A stretch of 64,000 bases of DNA, taken from Deltaproteobacteria bacterium (GTDB lineage: Bacteria; Myxococcota_A; Bradymonadia; REDH01). Within the stretch, counting starts at the first letter, position 1, and the number at the start of each line of letters is the position of its first letter. A program made the translations under genes and the position numbers. Below the pieces are notes generated by a model, which saw nothing but the letters and a program-made list of their open reading frames with translations, was not told where the DNA came from and ran no database searches. Shown here piece by piece: positions 1 to 8,128 of the stretch. The stretch covers positions 1 to 64,000 of the forward strand of contig REDH01000056.1 in assembly GCA_007693585.1 (NCBI GenBank). Direction: 5' to 3'.

Positions 1-55
<55 letters not shown>

Positions 56-439
56 GCAGCGGGATGCGGTGGCTAGCAGTGCCGTTCATGGTTGTCCAGA
101 GAAAGGGTGTCTGGCGAATGGGGGTCGCAGGGTGAGCGCGAAGCCCGGAGTTCAACCCCGCATGACCCCGTTCGGTGGTCCGCATCCGCCGCAAGGTCCT
201 GAATCAGGGTTCACCACACGGATGTGTCTCCCGCCGGTTCGGGCGTCTGGGCGACCTTGCGACAGCCTTGACGGGGGATGGCCAAGCGGGGGGCTTCCGT
301 GGGACAGCGGCGGGAGGCTTGCTTCGTCCAGGGTCGCCCGAATTTCTCGCCTGCTCGATCGTGCGGGTTACGATGCGGCGTCTCCGAAGCGGACGTGGTT
401 TTCGGAGCGGCTGCTTCCCATCGAGGTCCCGAGGTTTCC
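56..439. other. Intergenic region between tRNA-Arg and mpl
   Basis: About 380 bases separating the divergent tRNA-Arg and mpl. Open frames cross it on both strands, as expected at this GC content, but none has a convincing start, ribosome binding site or recognisable product. The only feature noticed is the weak promoter-like pair for the tRNA at 70-98. A GAGGT just before 440 is the probable mpl ribosome binding site. Confidence 0.5.
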
Positions 440-1885
440 ATGACTGCCGATGCCGCCCGTGCCCTTCCTCCCCTTCCCCCGCTGGACTCGGTTCGCCGGA
501 TCCACGTCATCGGCGTCTGCGGCACGGCGATGGGCACGCTTGCGGCGATGCTGATGGAGCGCGGGTACGAGGTCACGGGGTCGGATCCGATGGCCTATCC
601 GCCGATGAGCGACTGGCTGGCCGCACGGGGACTGAGGATCCGGGCGGGCTGGGATGCGTCGAACGTTCCGGCGGACGTGGACCTTGTGGTGGTGGGGAAC
701 GTGGCTCGTCGCGACAATCCGGAGGCCCTGGCTGCACTTGAACGAGGTCTGCCTTCGATCAGTCTTCCGGAGGCCTTGCGGCTCCTTCACCTTCCTGAAG
801 GAGGTGGGCTGGTGGTGACGGGCACGCACGGCAAGACGACGACGAGCGCGATGGCGGCGTGGATGCTGCATCGCGCGGGCGCCGACCCATCGTTCTTCAT
901 CGGCGGGGTCACGCGGAACTTCGACTCGACGTACCGCCTCGGGGGCGGGCCGTTCGTGATCGAGGGGGACGAGTACGACACGGCCTACTTCGACAAGGTT
1001 CCGAAGTTCTGGCACTACCCGGCCCGCTTCGCGACCATCAACAACGTCGAGTACGATCACGCGGACATCTATCCCGATCTGGAGAGCATCCGGCGGGTGT
1101 TCCGTCGGTTTGCGGCGCAGGTGACGGAGCACCTGTGGGTGGGTGCGGAGGATGCGGATGCGTTGTCGTGCGCGTCGGCTGCGCGTTGTGGGGTGTCGAC
1201 GTTCGGTCTGGGCACGACGTACGATCACGGTGCCGCGATCATCGCGAGTCATGGGGCGTCGCTGCGGGTGGTTCTTCACGACCGCGGAGGTCCTCCTGTG
1301 GAGTCGGTGCTTCCGGTGAGCGGGGCGTACAACGTCCGGAACTTCCTGGGGGCGGCGGGACTGGTTCGGGGGGTCGTGGACGTGGATCTGGCGGGATGTG
1401 CGCTGCTGATGGAGGGTTTCGAGGGGGTTCGCAAGAGGCTGGAGGTGCGCGGCGAGGTGGGTGGCGTGGTGGTGGTCGACGACTTCGCCCACCATCCCAC
1501 GGCGGTACGCGAGGCGATCCGGGCGGCTCGAAGGCGTTGGCCCGAAAGCCGCCTGTGGGCGATCTTCGAGGCGAAGTCGAACACGTCTCGGCGTTCGGTG
1601 TTCCAGGAGGCCTATGGCGCGGCGTTTTCGGGCGCCGAGCGGGTCATCCTGAGTCGACCGTTCCGTGAGGATTCGCTTCCGGAACACGAGAAGCTCTCGC
1701 TGGATCGGCTGGCTGCGGACGTGGAGGCTGCGGGAAGCGAGGTGGAGCTGATTCCGGAGGTGGACGAGATCGCGGTGCGCGTGGCGGCGCAGGCGCAGCC
1801 GGGCGACGTGGTGCTGACGCTGTCCGGGTCTGCCTTTGGGGGGTTGCACGGGAAGTTGCTGGCTGCTCTGGGCGAGCGCGGCTGA
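440..1885 (+). CDS. mpl: UDP-N-acetylmuramate:L-alanyl-gamma-D-glutamyl-meso-diaminopimelate ligase
   Basis: Mpl is a cytoplasmic Mur-ligase-family enzyme that reattaches recovered murein tripeptide to UDP-MurNAc during cell-wall recycling. The 481-residue product opens with the Mpl/MurC-type nucleotide-binding sequence HVIGVCGTAMG (about residues 22-32), has the ATP-binding loop VTGTHGKTT at 126-134 and the family signature EGDEYDTAYFDK soon after, followed by a normal-length central and C-terminal Mur-ligase region (VVVDDFAHHPTAV, then FEAKSNTSRR). The ATG at 440 was chosen because GAGGT lies 4-5 nt upstream and the conserved Rossmann start falls near residue 20. Longer in-frame starts would add about 50 residues with no family resemblance. 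Mpl rather than MurC is supported by the GTAMG and EGDEYDTA motifs. It is alone on its strand before an unrelated gene 200 bp downstream. Confidence 0.93.
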   Translation: MTADAARALPPLPPLDSVRRIHVIGVCGTAMGTLAAMLMERGYEVTGSDPMAYPPMSDWLAARGLRIRAGWDASNVPADVDLVVVGNVARRDNPEALAALERGLPSISLPEALRLLHLPEGGGLVVTGTHGKTTTSAMAAWMLHRAGADPSFFIGGVTRNFDSTYRLGGGPFVIEGDEYDTAYFDKVPKFWHYPARFATINNVEYDHADIYPDLESIRRVFRRFAAQVTEHLWVGAEDADALSCASAARCGVSTFGLGTTYDHGAAIIASHGASLRVVLHDRGGPPVESVLPVSGAYNVRNFLGAAGLVRGVVDVDLAGCALLMEGFEGVRKRLEVRGEVGGVVVVDDFAHHPTAVREAIRAARRRWPESRLWAIFEAKSNTSRRSVFQEAYGAAFSGAERVILSRPFREDSLPEHEKLSLDRLAADVEAAGSEVELIPEVDEIAVRVAAQAQPGDVVLTLSGSAFGGLHGKLLAALGERG

Positions 1886-2090
1886 GCCGTGCTGCCGGGA
1901 TTCAGGGATGTCCGCAGGCACCATGGCTCGGCTGGGCTGTGGGTGCAGGACTGCGGTTCGTCGTTCGGGTGTTGGGGCGGCGTGTGGCCGAGCGTCGCGC
2001 GGTCGTCGCGGAAATGTCCCTTGGCGCGCGGGTGTGAGGGGGTGTACTAAGGAGTCCGGGGTTCCGGGAATCGGTGTCGGTGGCCAGCGA

Positions 2091-3956
2091 ATGTCCGAGT
2101 TGACGAGAGCCATGGGCGCGGGACGTCCTCCGTGTGCGGTGGGTGCCATCTCCATGGTGCTGATGCTGGCGCCGCTGTGGCTCTGTCTGTCGGCGGCGGA
2201 TGTTCTGGCGGCGGGGGATGTCAACCGTGGTTTGGGCCAGCGTGATCTGTCGAGTCTGGCGGCGTCTCCGGACGGTCGCCTGTTCGTGGGTGCTCGTGGC
2301 CTGGTCTATCGCAGCGAGCCGGGAGCGTACGACTGGCGTCCGTCGTTGCTGCTTCGTGCGCGGGGTGCAGAGGTGGAGTTGGAGGATGCGTTCGCTGCGG
2401 AGACCTTCGACGTCAGTGTGGAGGAGCAGATCGAGGAGCGCCTGGAGGAGTTGATCGAGGAGCTTCGGGAGGAGTTGCGGGTGCAGCTCGAGGAGGTGTT
2501 CTTCGACTCGGCGCTTCTGGAGGAGGTGGTGGAGGACGAGATCGAGGCGCAGCTCGACGAGCTCCGGGATCTTGCGGAGGCGGAGATCAGCGAGGGGTTC
2601 GCGTCTCTGGAGCTGGAGGACGATGAGCGGCCGGAGCTTCAGGACGATCAGCTGGAGGAGGCGCGGGTGCGGCATCTTCTGGCTCCGGCGGACCGGCCGG
2701 GCTGGGTGGTCGCGTCGACGGGGGTGGGTGTGCACGTGACGGGGGATGGGGGACGGCGCTGGCGGTCGTTGTCGCTGAGTTCCGGGTCCGAGTCCGATCC
2801 GTCGGCGGTGGCCTCGGCGACGTTCGGGGATCGGCTCTGGGTGGTCACGCCCGACGCGCTGTACTCCGGCGCGCTGAGTGGGTCGCGCCTGGAGGCGGAT
2901 CTGAGTCTTCCTGCGACGGGTGAGCTGGTGTTCGTGGCGGTCTGCGACGGTCGGCTTCACGTGGTGGAGGAGGCAGAGGTCTGGTCGCGTTCCCTGGAAG
3001 GGGAGGATGGATGGCGTCGTGAGGGAGCGGGAACGGTCGCAGGTCGCCTTCGGCATCTGGGTTGTGCGGGTGGAACCCGGTGGCTGTCTGCCGAGTCGGG
3101 CGTGCTGCGTTGGGAGGGCGAGCGTTGGGATCGGATGTCCGATGCGGGTCTGCCCTCTCGGGATGTGCGCATGACGCTGGTGGCAGGGGACGGCGAGCTC
3201 TGGGTGGCGACGGGTTCCGGGGTGGCGCGGTGGGTCGGCGATCGCTGGCGCCAGGATGGGGGATCGGGGTCAGGGGCGGCGATTCGCTGGATGGTGGAGA
3301 CGAGCTGGGGCAGCATTCTGGCGGCGACGGACATCGGCCTTCTCGAGGTGATGGATGAGGAGATCGAGGATGCACGGGAGGCGCTGCTGCGGTCGTTGCA
3401 GGCGGTGTGGGCGGGAGAGCCTGCCTTTGGCGAGGTGGTGGCGGCGGCGATGGAGCACCTGGGTGCGGAGATACTGGCGCGCGAGTCGTGGATGACGCAG
3501 GAGGCGTTGGGTCATGCCCTGACCCCTCGTCAGATTCGGCTGGAGGGTCGCTGGTGGCGCATTGACGACATGCGCGCGGATCGGGTGGACGTTCGTCCTA
3601 CGCCCACTTTGCGGCGCACATTCCGGGAGATGGATCGCGAGGTGTGGGAGGTGGTGGTGCGTCTTCAGTGGGACCTCGGTCGCCCGGTGGATGCGGCGCG
3701 TGGGGTTCAGCATGCACAGAACGATCGACGGATGGTGGCGCTGGAGCGACGCGTGCAGGCGAGGCTCCTGCGGCTGTGGCGGGATCGTCGTGCGGGGATG
3801 CTGGCGCTGGCGGCGGCAGCGGACGCACCGGTGCAGGTACGGCTGCGACAGCAGATCCGGATTCTTCGGTTGTCGGCGGAGCTGGATGCGCTGACGGGCT
3901 GGCGATACGGTTTCTCTACCGGGCCCATGCGGCCCCCCGATACGGGAGGAGAGTGA
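2091..3956 (+). CDS. Secreted beta-propeller protein with an acidic helical insertion
   Basis: Not assignable to a named protein. The 621-residue product has an N-terminal hydrophobic segment (about 16-41) that looks like a signal peptide. Residues 50-90 look like the first blade of a propeller. Residues 96-195 are then almost entirely Glu/Leu/Arg-rich helix (runs such as EEQIEERLEELIEELREEL), probably coiled coil. After this come repeated Trp/Gly blade sequences of the BNR/Ycf48 or regulator-propeller kind (GDGGRRWRSL, LWVATGSGVARWVG), and a C-terminal helical region of about 180 residues rich in Arg and Trp. ATG 2091 has no strong ribosome binding site; an AAGGAG at 2049-2054 is too distant. 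The stop overlaps the start of the next gene, so the two are probably co-translated and act together in the envelope. Confidence 0.75.
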   Translation: MSELTRAMGAGRPPCAVGAISMVLMLAPLWLCLSAADVLAAGDVNRGLGQRDLSSLAASPDGRLFVGARGLVYRSEPGAYDWRPSLLLRARGAEVELEDAFAAETFDVSVEEQIEERLEELIEELREELRVQLEEVFFDSALLEEVVEDEIEAQLDELRDLAEAEISEGFASLELEDDERPELQDDQLEEARVRHLLAPADRPGWVVASTGVGVHVTGDGGRRWRSLSLSSGSESDPSAVASATFGDRLWVVTPDALYSGALSGSRLEADLSLPATGELVFVAVCDGRLHVVEEAEVWSRSLEGEDGWRREGAGTVAGRLRHLGCAGGTRWLSAESGVLRWEGERWDRMSDAGLPSRDVRMTLVAGDGELWVATGSGVARWVGDRWRQDGGSGSGAAIRWMVETSWGSILAATDIGLLEVMDEEIEDAREALLRSLQAVWAGEPAFGEVVAAAMEHLGAEILARESWMTQEALGHALTPRQIRLEGRWWRIDDMRADRVDVRPTPTLRRTFREMDREVWEVVVRLQWDLGRPVDAARGVQHAQNDRRMVALERRVQARLLRLWRDRRAGMLALAAAADAPVQVRLRQQIRILRLSAELDALTGWRYGFSTGPMRPPDTGGE

Positions 3957-4597
3957 TGCGAGCGATGAGCTGGTGCTGGTTGGGGAGCCTGGTGCTTCTC
4001 GTGGGTGTGTCGGCTAGTGCGGACGCGATGGATCCGGAGGTTTCGGAGCTGATGGAGCTATTTGCCGACGAACCCGACGTGGCGGCGGTGCAGCAGGCTG
4101 CACTCCGCTGGGCGAATCTCGATCGGGATCGGGTTCCGGGCTGGTACAGGCAGGTACGGATTTCCGCGGTGCTCCCCCGGACGCGGATCGAGGGGAACGT
4201 GATTCAGAGGGACACGGATCAGTCTGATTTGACGCAGAACTTCGACTTCACGGATCCGCTGGAGGCGACACCGAGCGGCTCTCGCCAGCTTCTTCGGGAG
4301 ACGGACTACCGGCAGCTTCAGGTTCGCGGCTTCATGCAATGGGAGCTGAACGAGCTGGTGTGGGACAGCGACGTGCTGCGGGTGTCTCTGGAAGGACAGC
4401 GGCTGGTGCGGCTGCGACAGGATGTTCTCAACACGGTGACAGCCCTCTATTTCGATCGGCGGGAGCGGCAGCTCGAGTTCGAGCTCAATCCGCCGGCGGA
4501 CCTGAATGCCCGGGTGCGCGCGCAGTTGGCGATCGAGCAGTTGACCGCGAGCCTCGATGCTCTGACCGGGGGCTGGTTTCGCGAGCAGCTTCCATGA
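3956..4597 (+). CDS. Secreted protein of unknown function, partner of the upstream propeller
   Basis: A 213-residue product with an evident signal peptide (MRAMSWCWLGSLVLLVGVSA, cleavage probably near residue 24) and no transmembrane segment afterwards. The mature part is rich in Arg, Glu, Leu and Gln, contains a beta-like centre (RQLQVRGFMQWELNELVW) and ends in a helical segment (AQLAIEQLTASLDALTGGW). Its ending resembles the ending of the upstream propeller protein (LDALTGW), suggesting a shared C-terminal module. The start ATG shares one base with the preceding stop (TGATG) and has GGGAGGAGA just upstream, so translational coupling is likely. The family is not recognised. Confidence 0.75.
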   Translation: MRAMSWCWLGSLVLLVGVSASADAMDPEVSELMELFADEPDVAAVQQAALRWANLDRDRVPGWYRQVRISAVLPRTRIEGNVIQRDTDQSDLTQNFDFTDPLEATPSGSRQLLRETDYRQLQVRGFMQWELNELVWDSDVLRVSLEGQRLVRLRQDVLNTVTALYFDRRERQLEFELNPPADLNARVRAQLAIEQLTASLDALTGGWFREQLP

Positions 4598-4646
4598 GGG
4601 TGTCGGGCCGTGCCGCGGCCGGGTCCGCGCAGGTTCCGATCGCGCG

Positions 4647-4676
4647 TTGACAGGGCGGACCGGCGGGCAGTAGGGT
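4647..4676 (+). promoter_or_regulatory. Candidate sigma-70-type promoter for the bactofilin cluster
   Basis: TTGACA at 4647-4652 and TAGGGT at 4671-4676, separated by 18 nt, 53 nt before the first bactofilin start. The -35 is perfect and the -10 weak. Confidence 0.45.
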
Positions 4677-4728
4677 GCTCCGACTCCGGCGTGCGCGCCG
4701 GGTGCTTCCCCCTTGCAGCAGGAAGACG

Positions 4729-5082
4729 ATGGCACAGTCGGAGATGTGCGTGATCGGTCCGGGAATCCGGATCAACGGCCGAATCTCGGGTCGAAATGCG
4801 CTTGCGGTGCATGGGCAGGTCGAGGGAACGGTCAGCCTCGAGGCGGCGCTTCGTGTCGAGGAGGGGGCGACGGTCGTGGCGGACGTCGAGGCGACGACCG
4901 TTGTCGTTCGCGGCGCGTTGAGCGGCAATGTCCAGGCGAGCGAGAGCATCCGTATCGAGGATGGCGCGCGTGTGATCGGCGATCTTCGGACCCCGCGGCT
5001 GTCGATCGCCGAGGGTGCCATCTTCAAGGGAAGCGTGGACATGGATGTGTCCCTTCCCCCCGTACAGACCACCGAAGGCTGA
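4729..5082 (+). CDS. Bactofilin (polymer-forming cytoskeletal protein), copy 1
   Basis: Bactofilins polymerise into cytoplasmic or membrane-associated filaments that scaffold cell-shape and polarity functions. This 117-residue protein is essentially a bare bactofilin domain, a beta-helix of short repeats with alternating Val/Ile/Gly (INGRISGRNALAVHGQVEGT, VVADVEATTVVVRGALSGNV, VIGDLRTPRLSIAEGAIFKG). It has a short N-terminus and a very short tail (VSLPPVQTTEG). ATG 4729 is preceded by GCAGGAAGACG, a usable ribosome binding site. Its stop lies 8 nt before the next bactofilin start, and that gene's ribosome binding site overlaps this stop, so the three copies and pyrE look like one operon. Confidence 0.92.
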   Translation: MAQSEMCVIGPGIRINGRISGRNALAVHGQVEGTVSLEAALRVEEGATVVADVEATTVVVRGALSGNVQASESIRIEDGARVIGDLRTPRLSIAEGAIFKGSVDMDVSLPPVQTTEG

Positions 5083-5090
5083 GGAGACCG

Positions 5091-5453
5091 ATGGCAACGA
5101 CCAGCAGCAGCGGATTCGCGCGAACTTCCGGCGCGTCGGGCACGGGAACGGTGCTCGGTGCGGAGTTGACCGTGGAGGGTGAGATCAGCGGCAACGAGCC
5201 GCTTCAGGTCGAGGGGACGGTCAAGGGGCGCATCGCCGTGACCGACACCGTGACGATCGGCGCGGGCGCCGTGGTGGAGGCGGATCTCGAGGTGCGGGAG
5301 GCGAAGGTCGCAGGCGCCCTGACGGGGAACGTGTCGGCGAGCGAGCGTGTGGAGGTCGGAACGGAGGGTCGCCTGATCGGTGATGTGCGCTCTCCGCGCC
5401 TCCTGATCGCCGAGGGCGCCTCCTTCAAGGGTCATGTCGACATGGACGTCTGA
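5091..5453 (+). CDS. Bactofilin, copy 2
   Basis: A 120-residue bactofilin with the same beta-helical repeats as its neighbours (LTVEGEISGNEPLQVEGTVK, VEADLEVREAKVAGALTGNV, LIGDVRSPRLLIAEGASFKG) and a slightly longer Ser/Thr/Gly-rich N-terminal tail (MATTSSSGFARTSGASG), which in this family often mediates membrane or partner contacts. The ribosome binding site GAGGAGA overlaps the stop of copy 1. It most resembles copy 1, including a VDMDV ending, so the pair probably arose by duplication. Confidence 0.92.
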   Translation: MATTSSSGFARTSGASGTGTVLGAELTVEGEISGNEPLQVEGTVKGRIAVTDTVTIGAGAVVEADLEVREAKVAGALTGNVSASERVEVGTEGRLIGDVRSPRLLIAEGASFKGHVDMDV

Positions 5454-5460
5454 GCGACTC

Positions 5461-6195
5461 ATGGCTACCCACTCCACCATCGGACGAGGGTCCGTCGTCA
5501 CCGGCCGCGTCACGGGCCGCGGCAGCCTGGGCATCGAGGGCCGGGTTGAAGGCACGGTGATTGTGGCGGGCGCCGTCGTGATTTCAGCGGGTGCGCGCGT
5601 CGACGGCTCAATCGAGGCGGACAGCCTGCGCGTGGAGGGGGTTCTCGCAGGTGACGCCCGAACGACGGGGGTCATCACACTGACGAACTCGGCACTTGTG
5701 ATCGCCGACCTTTCCGCGGCTCGGATCGCCATCGAGGACGGGGCGGCCTTCCGCGGTCGCGTGGACCTCTCCGAGGAGCAGCCGGGGGCGCCGTCCCCCC
5801 CGCCCTCCCCGGCTTCGTCGGCGGCCTCGTCATCCCCGGAGCGGCGAGTTGCTCCCAGGCCCGCCGGTGGTTCCACCGAGGGGCCGTCGCTCGCCGACGG
5901 CGATACTGCACCCGAGCAACCGCTGGCCGACGAGGCGACCGGGGGCGCAGCCCCTCCTTCTCCGGACGACGGGCGGACGCCCGCGGAGGCGCTGGACTCC
6001 AACGCTCCGGACCACCGGGCGGACGGAGACGGCATCGAGGGGGACGGGAGCGATGGTTCCGTTCAAGCTGCTGGCGAGGACGAAGAGGACGAGGGGGGCG
6101 ACGAGGACCACGAGGACGGGTCTTCGACCGGCGCGAAGGAGTCGGAGGGTGGTCCGACCTCGCGATCCCGTCGGCGGGGACGGAGGAAGCGCTGA
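5461..6195 (+). CDS. Bactofilin with a long acidic, basic-capped C-terminal tail, copy 3
   Basis: The first 105 or so residues are a bactofilin domain (VVTGRVTGRGSLGIEGRVEG, VDGSIEADSLRVEGVLAGDA, IADLSAARIAIEDGAAFRGR). The remaining 140 or so are low-complexity: first Pro/Ser/Ala-rich, then Asp/Glu/Gly-rich (EDEEDEGGDEDHEDG), ending in a strongly basic cap ([11 protein letters not shown]). Total length is 244 residues, about twice that of the other two copies. Such tails on bactofilins are usually partner-binding or spacing regions. The ATG at 5461 was preferred over the ATG at 5434 because the latter would overlap copy 2 and add residues outside the domain. Its stop is 1 nt from the pyrE start. 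Confidence 0.9.
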   Translation: MATHSTIGRGSVVTGRVTGRGSLGIEGRVEGTVIVAGAVVISAGARVDGSIEADSLRVEGVLAGDARTTGVITLTNSALVIADLSAARIAIEDGAAFRGRVDLSEEQPGAPSPPPSPASSAASSSPERRVAPRPAGGSTEGPSLADGDTAPEQPLADEATGGAAPPSPDDGRTPAEALDSNAPDHRADGDGIEGDGSDGSVQAAGEDEEDEGGDEDHEDGSSTGAKESEGGPTSRSRRRGRRKR

Positions 6196-6196
6196 C

Positions 6197-6748
6197 ATGC
6201 GCGAGCGGCTTCGGCAGCTTCTTCGCCGCTGGTCCTTCCGGGAGGGTGAGTTCGTGCTGGCGAGCGGTGCCACGAGCCGGTTTTATGTGGACGTTCGTCG
6301 CACGGCGTTGACCGGCGAGGGTGCCGCACTGATCGGTGACCTTCTGCTGGATCTGGCGCACGATTCCGGATGGGCCGGCGAGATGCAGGGAGTGGGCGGC
6401 ATGACGCTGGGTGCGGATCCGTTGACCACGGCCGTGGGGCTTGCGGCACATGCGCGGGGTGTTTCGATCGGCCAGTTTCTGGTTCGGAAGGAGGCCAAGG
6501 CGCACGGAGCGGGCGGCCAGCTGGTGTTGGGAGCGGAGTTGGCGGAGGGTTCGCGGGTTGTCCTTCTGGAGGACACGGTGACGACGGGCGGATCGACGCT
6601 TCGGGCGGTCGAGGCTGTTCGGGGGGCGGGGTTCGTGGTTGTCGGAGCGCTGTGCGTGGTGGATCGGGAGGAGGGAGGAGCGTCCTGTCTCGCCGAGGCG
6701 GGCGTGGAGCTTCGTTCGATCTTCACGGTCGAGGAGCTTCGTCGCTGA
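6197..6748 (+). CDS. pyrE: Orotate phosphoribosyltransferase
   Basis: Catalyses orotate + PRPP to OMP + diphosphate in de novo pyrimidine synthesis, in the cytoplasm. The 183-residue product has the expected order: N-terminal helix, FVLASGATSRFYVDVR (matching the FxLxSGxxSxxYxD motif), a GGMTLGADPLTTAV segment, a lysine-rich mobile loop (VRKEAKAHG) and the PRPP-binding loop VVLLEDTVTTGGST at 121-134. ATG 6197 lies immediately after the third bactofilin. Its stop shares a base with the next start (TGATG). Linkage to bactofilins rather than other pyr genes suggests operon convenience rather than a dedicated pyrimidine cluster. Confidence 0.95.
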   Translation: MRERLRQLLRRWSFREGEFVLASGATSRFYVDVRRTALTGEGAALIGDLLLDLAHDSGWAGEMQGVGGMTLGADPLTTAVGLAAHARGVSIGQFLVRKEAKAHGAGGQLVLGAELAEGSRVVLLEDTVTTGGSTLRAVEAVRGAGFVVVGALCVVDREEGGASCLAEAGVELRSIFTVEELRR

Positions 6749-7665
6749 TGTCGGTGGAGCGCTGGGATCGTGAGCTTCAGGTGGCAGGTCGCGACGGGAC
6801 GCGTCTGTGGGTGGGGACGCGTGGTTCGGGTCGTCCGGTGGTGCTGTGCGACGGCCTGGGATGTGACGGTTTCGTGTGGCGTTCTTTGGTGGGGGATCTG
6901 TCTCGCGACATGATGGTGGTTCGGTGGCACTACCGCTCGCATGGGAGGAGCGCCCCTTCGGCGACCTCCCGAGGTTTACGGATCGAGGAGTTTGCTCGTG
7001 ATCTGCGCCGGATCATGGATCGTCTGGGGCTGAAGGATGTGGTGCTCTGCGGGCACAGTCTGGGTGTCCAGGTGATTCTGGAGTGCGCGCTTCAGGACGC
7101 GGCTGCTGGCCGGCGGCGGATTGCGGCGCTCGTGCCGATCTGTGGTTCTCCGGGTCGTGTTCTGGACACGTTCAAGGGCACTGAGCTGGGCCTTCATGTG
7201 TTGCCTCGCGTGCGGTGGTGGGCGGCCCGGGTTCCCGGGGTGGTTCGTTGGCTGTGGCGGCGCGGCATCGGTAGCCCTGCGGCGGTGATGGTCGCGCGAG
7301 CGGGTGAGGTTCACCGGGAGTTGATGCCGGTGGATGCGCTTGAGCTGTATCTGACGCGGATGTCGATGATGGATCCTGAGGCGTTCCTGTCGACGCTTGC
7401 GAGTGCCGCTCGTCATGATGCGACGGATCGGCTGTGTCGAATTGGGGTTCCTTCACTGGTGATCGCAGCGGAGCGAGATACGTTTACGCCTCTTGAGCGG
7501 TCTGTTACGATGCGCCAGCGCCTCGTCGGGAGCGAATTCTTCGTGCTTCCGGACGCGACACATGCCGGGCCGTTGGAGTGGCCTGACATGGTGGCGTTGC
7601 GCTTGAGGAAGTTCTTTCGGGAGAGGCTTGACGGCTGCCCACCTGGCCCCCTTTCGGTGTGGTGA
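6748..7665 (+). CDS. Alpha/beta hydrolase
   Basis: A 305-residue alpha/beta-hydrolase-fold protein of unknown substrate. Visible features are the oxyanion strand and loop (VVLCDGLGCDGFVW), the nucleophile elbow GHSLGV with Ser104, an acid candidate Asp244 in AAERDTF, and the catalytic His272 in DATHAG, in the usual order and spacing. There is no signal peptide. A cap region between about 145 and 220 is Arg/Trp-rich (RVRWWAARVPGVVRWLWRR), which could favour a lipid-like substrate or membrane association; that part is inference. The start overlaps the pyrE stop by one base, implying coupled translation. Confidence 0.85.
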   Translation: MSVERWDRELQVAGRDGTRLWVGTRGSGRPVVLCDGLGCDGFVWRSLVGDLSRDMMVVRWHYRSHGRSAPSATSRGLRIEEFARDLRRIMDRLGLKDVVLCGHSLGVQVILECALQDAAAGRRRIAALVPICGSPGRVLDTFKGTELGLHVLPRVRWWAARVPGVVRWLWRRGIGSPAAVMVARAGEVHRELMPVDALELYLTRMSMMDPEAFLSTLASAARHDATDRLCRIGVPSLVIAAERDTFTPLERSVTMRQRLVGSEFFVLPDATHAGPLEWPDMVALRLRKFFRERLDGCPPGPLSVW

Positions 7666-7669
7666 ATGC

Positions 7670-8077
7670 ATGGAGAGACCACGGATACCGTTGAGAGAGG
7701 GTCTGGAGCATCGGCTGAGCAAGCGCGTGGCGGTGACGATTCCGGCCCGTCTGTGCTGGTCGGGAGGCAGTGTTCGGTGCGAGACGCGGAACCTGAGCGA
7801 GGGTGGTGTGTTCGTGGTGGTGGATCCGACGTTGCCGGCGCGTGCGGATCTGAAGTTCGAGGTGACGCTGCCGGGCACGATGGGTTCCTTGACGATTCCG
7901 GTCGAGGTGCGGTGGGTTCGCGAGGGATTGCCGGGGCGTTCCGCGGAGGAGCTCCCTGCAGGATGTGGGTTGCGGTTTCTGTCGCTGGCGCCAGGGCAGC
8001 GCGAGCACATTCGGCAGTTTGTGGTTCCGAGGGAGTCGATTGGTCCGGGCGATGACGGGCCGGAGGGTTCCGACTGA
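7670..8077 (+). CDS. PilZ domain protein
   Basis: A 135-residue protein that is nearly all PilZ domain, the widespread cyclic-di-GMP receptor fold. The paired binding motifs are visible: an RxxxR in HRLSKR near the N-terminus, then an N/DxSxxG in RNLSEGGVFV about 30 residues later. The remainder follows the family's beta barrel (VEVRWVREG, GCGLRFLSL). It probably acts as a small c-di-GMP-responsive adaptor in motility, secretion or transcriptional control. ATG 7670 was chosen; a TTG at 7628 would add 14 residues but has its purine-rich stretch too close. It lies between a hydrolase and an FHA protein on the same strand. Confidence 0.85.
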   Translation: MERPRIPLREGLEHRLSKRVAVTIPARLCWSGGSVRCETRNLSEGGVFVVVDPTLPARADLKFEVTLPGTMGSLTIPVEVRWVREGLPGRSAEELPAGCGLRFLSLAPGQREHIRQFVVPRESIGPGDDGPEGSD

Positions 8078-8128
8078 GTCGACGGGGCGCAGGGCAACGA
8101 GTTTCCAAGGTCAACGGAGGAGTCAGAC

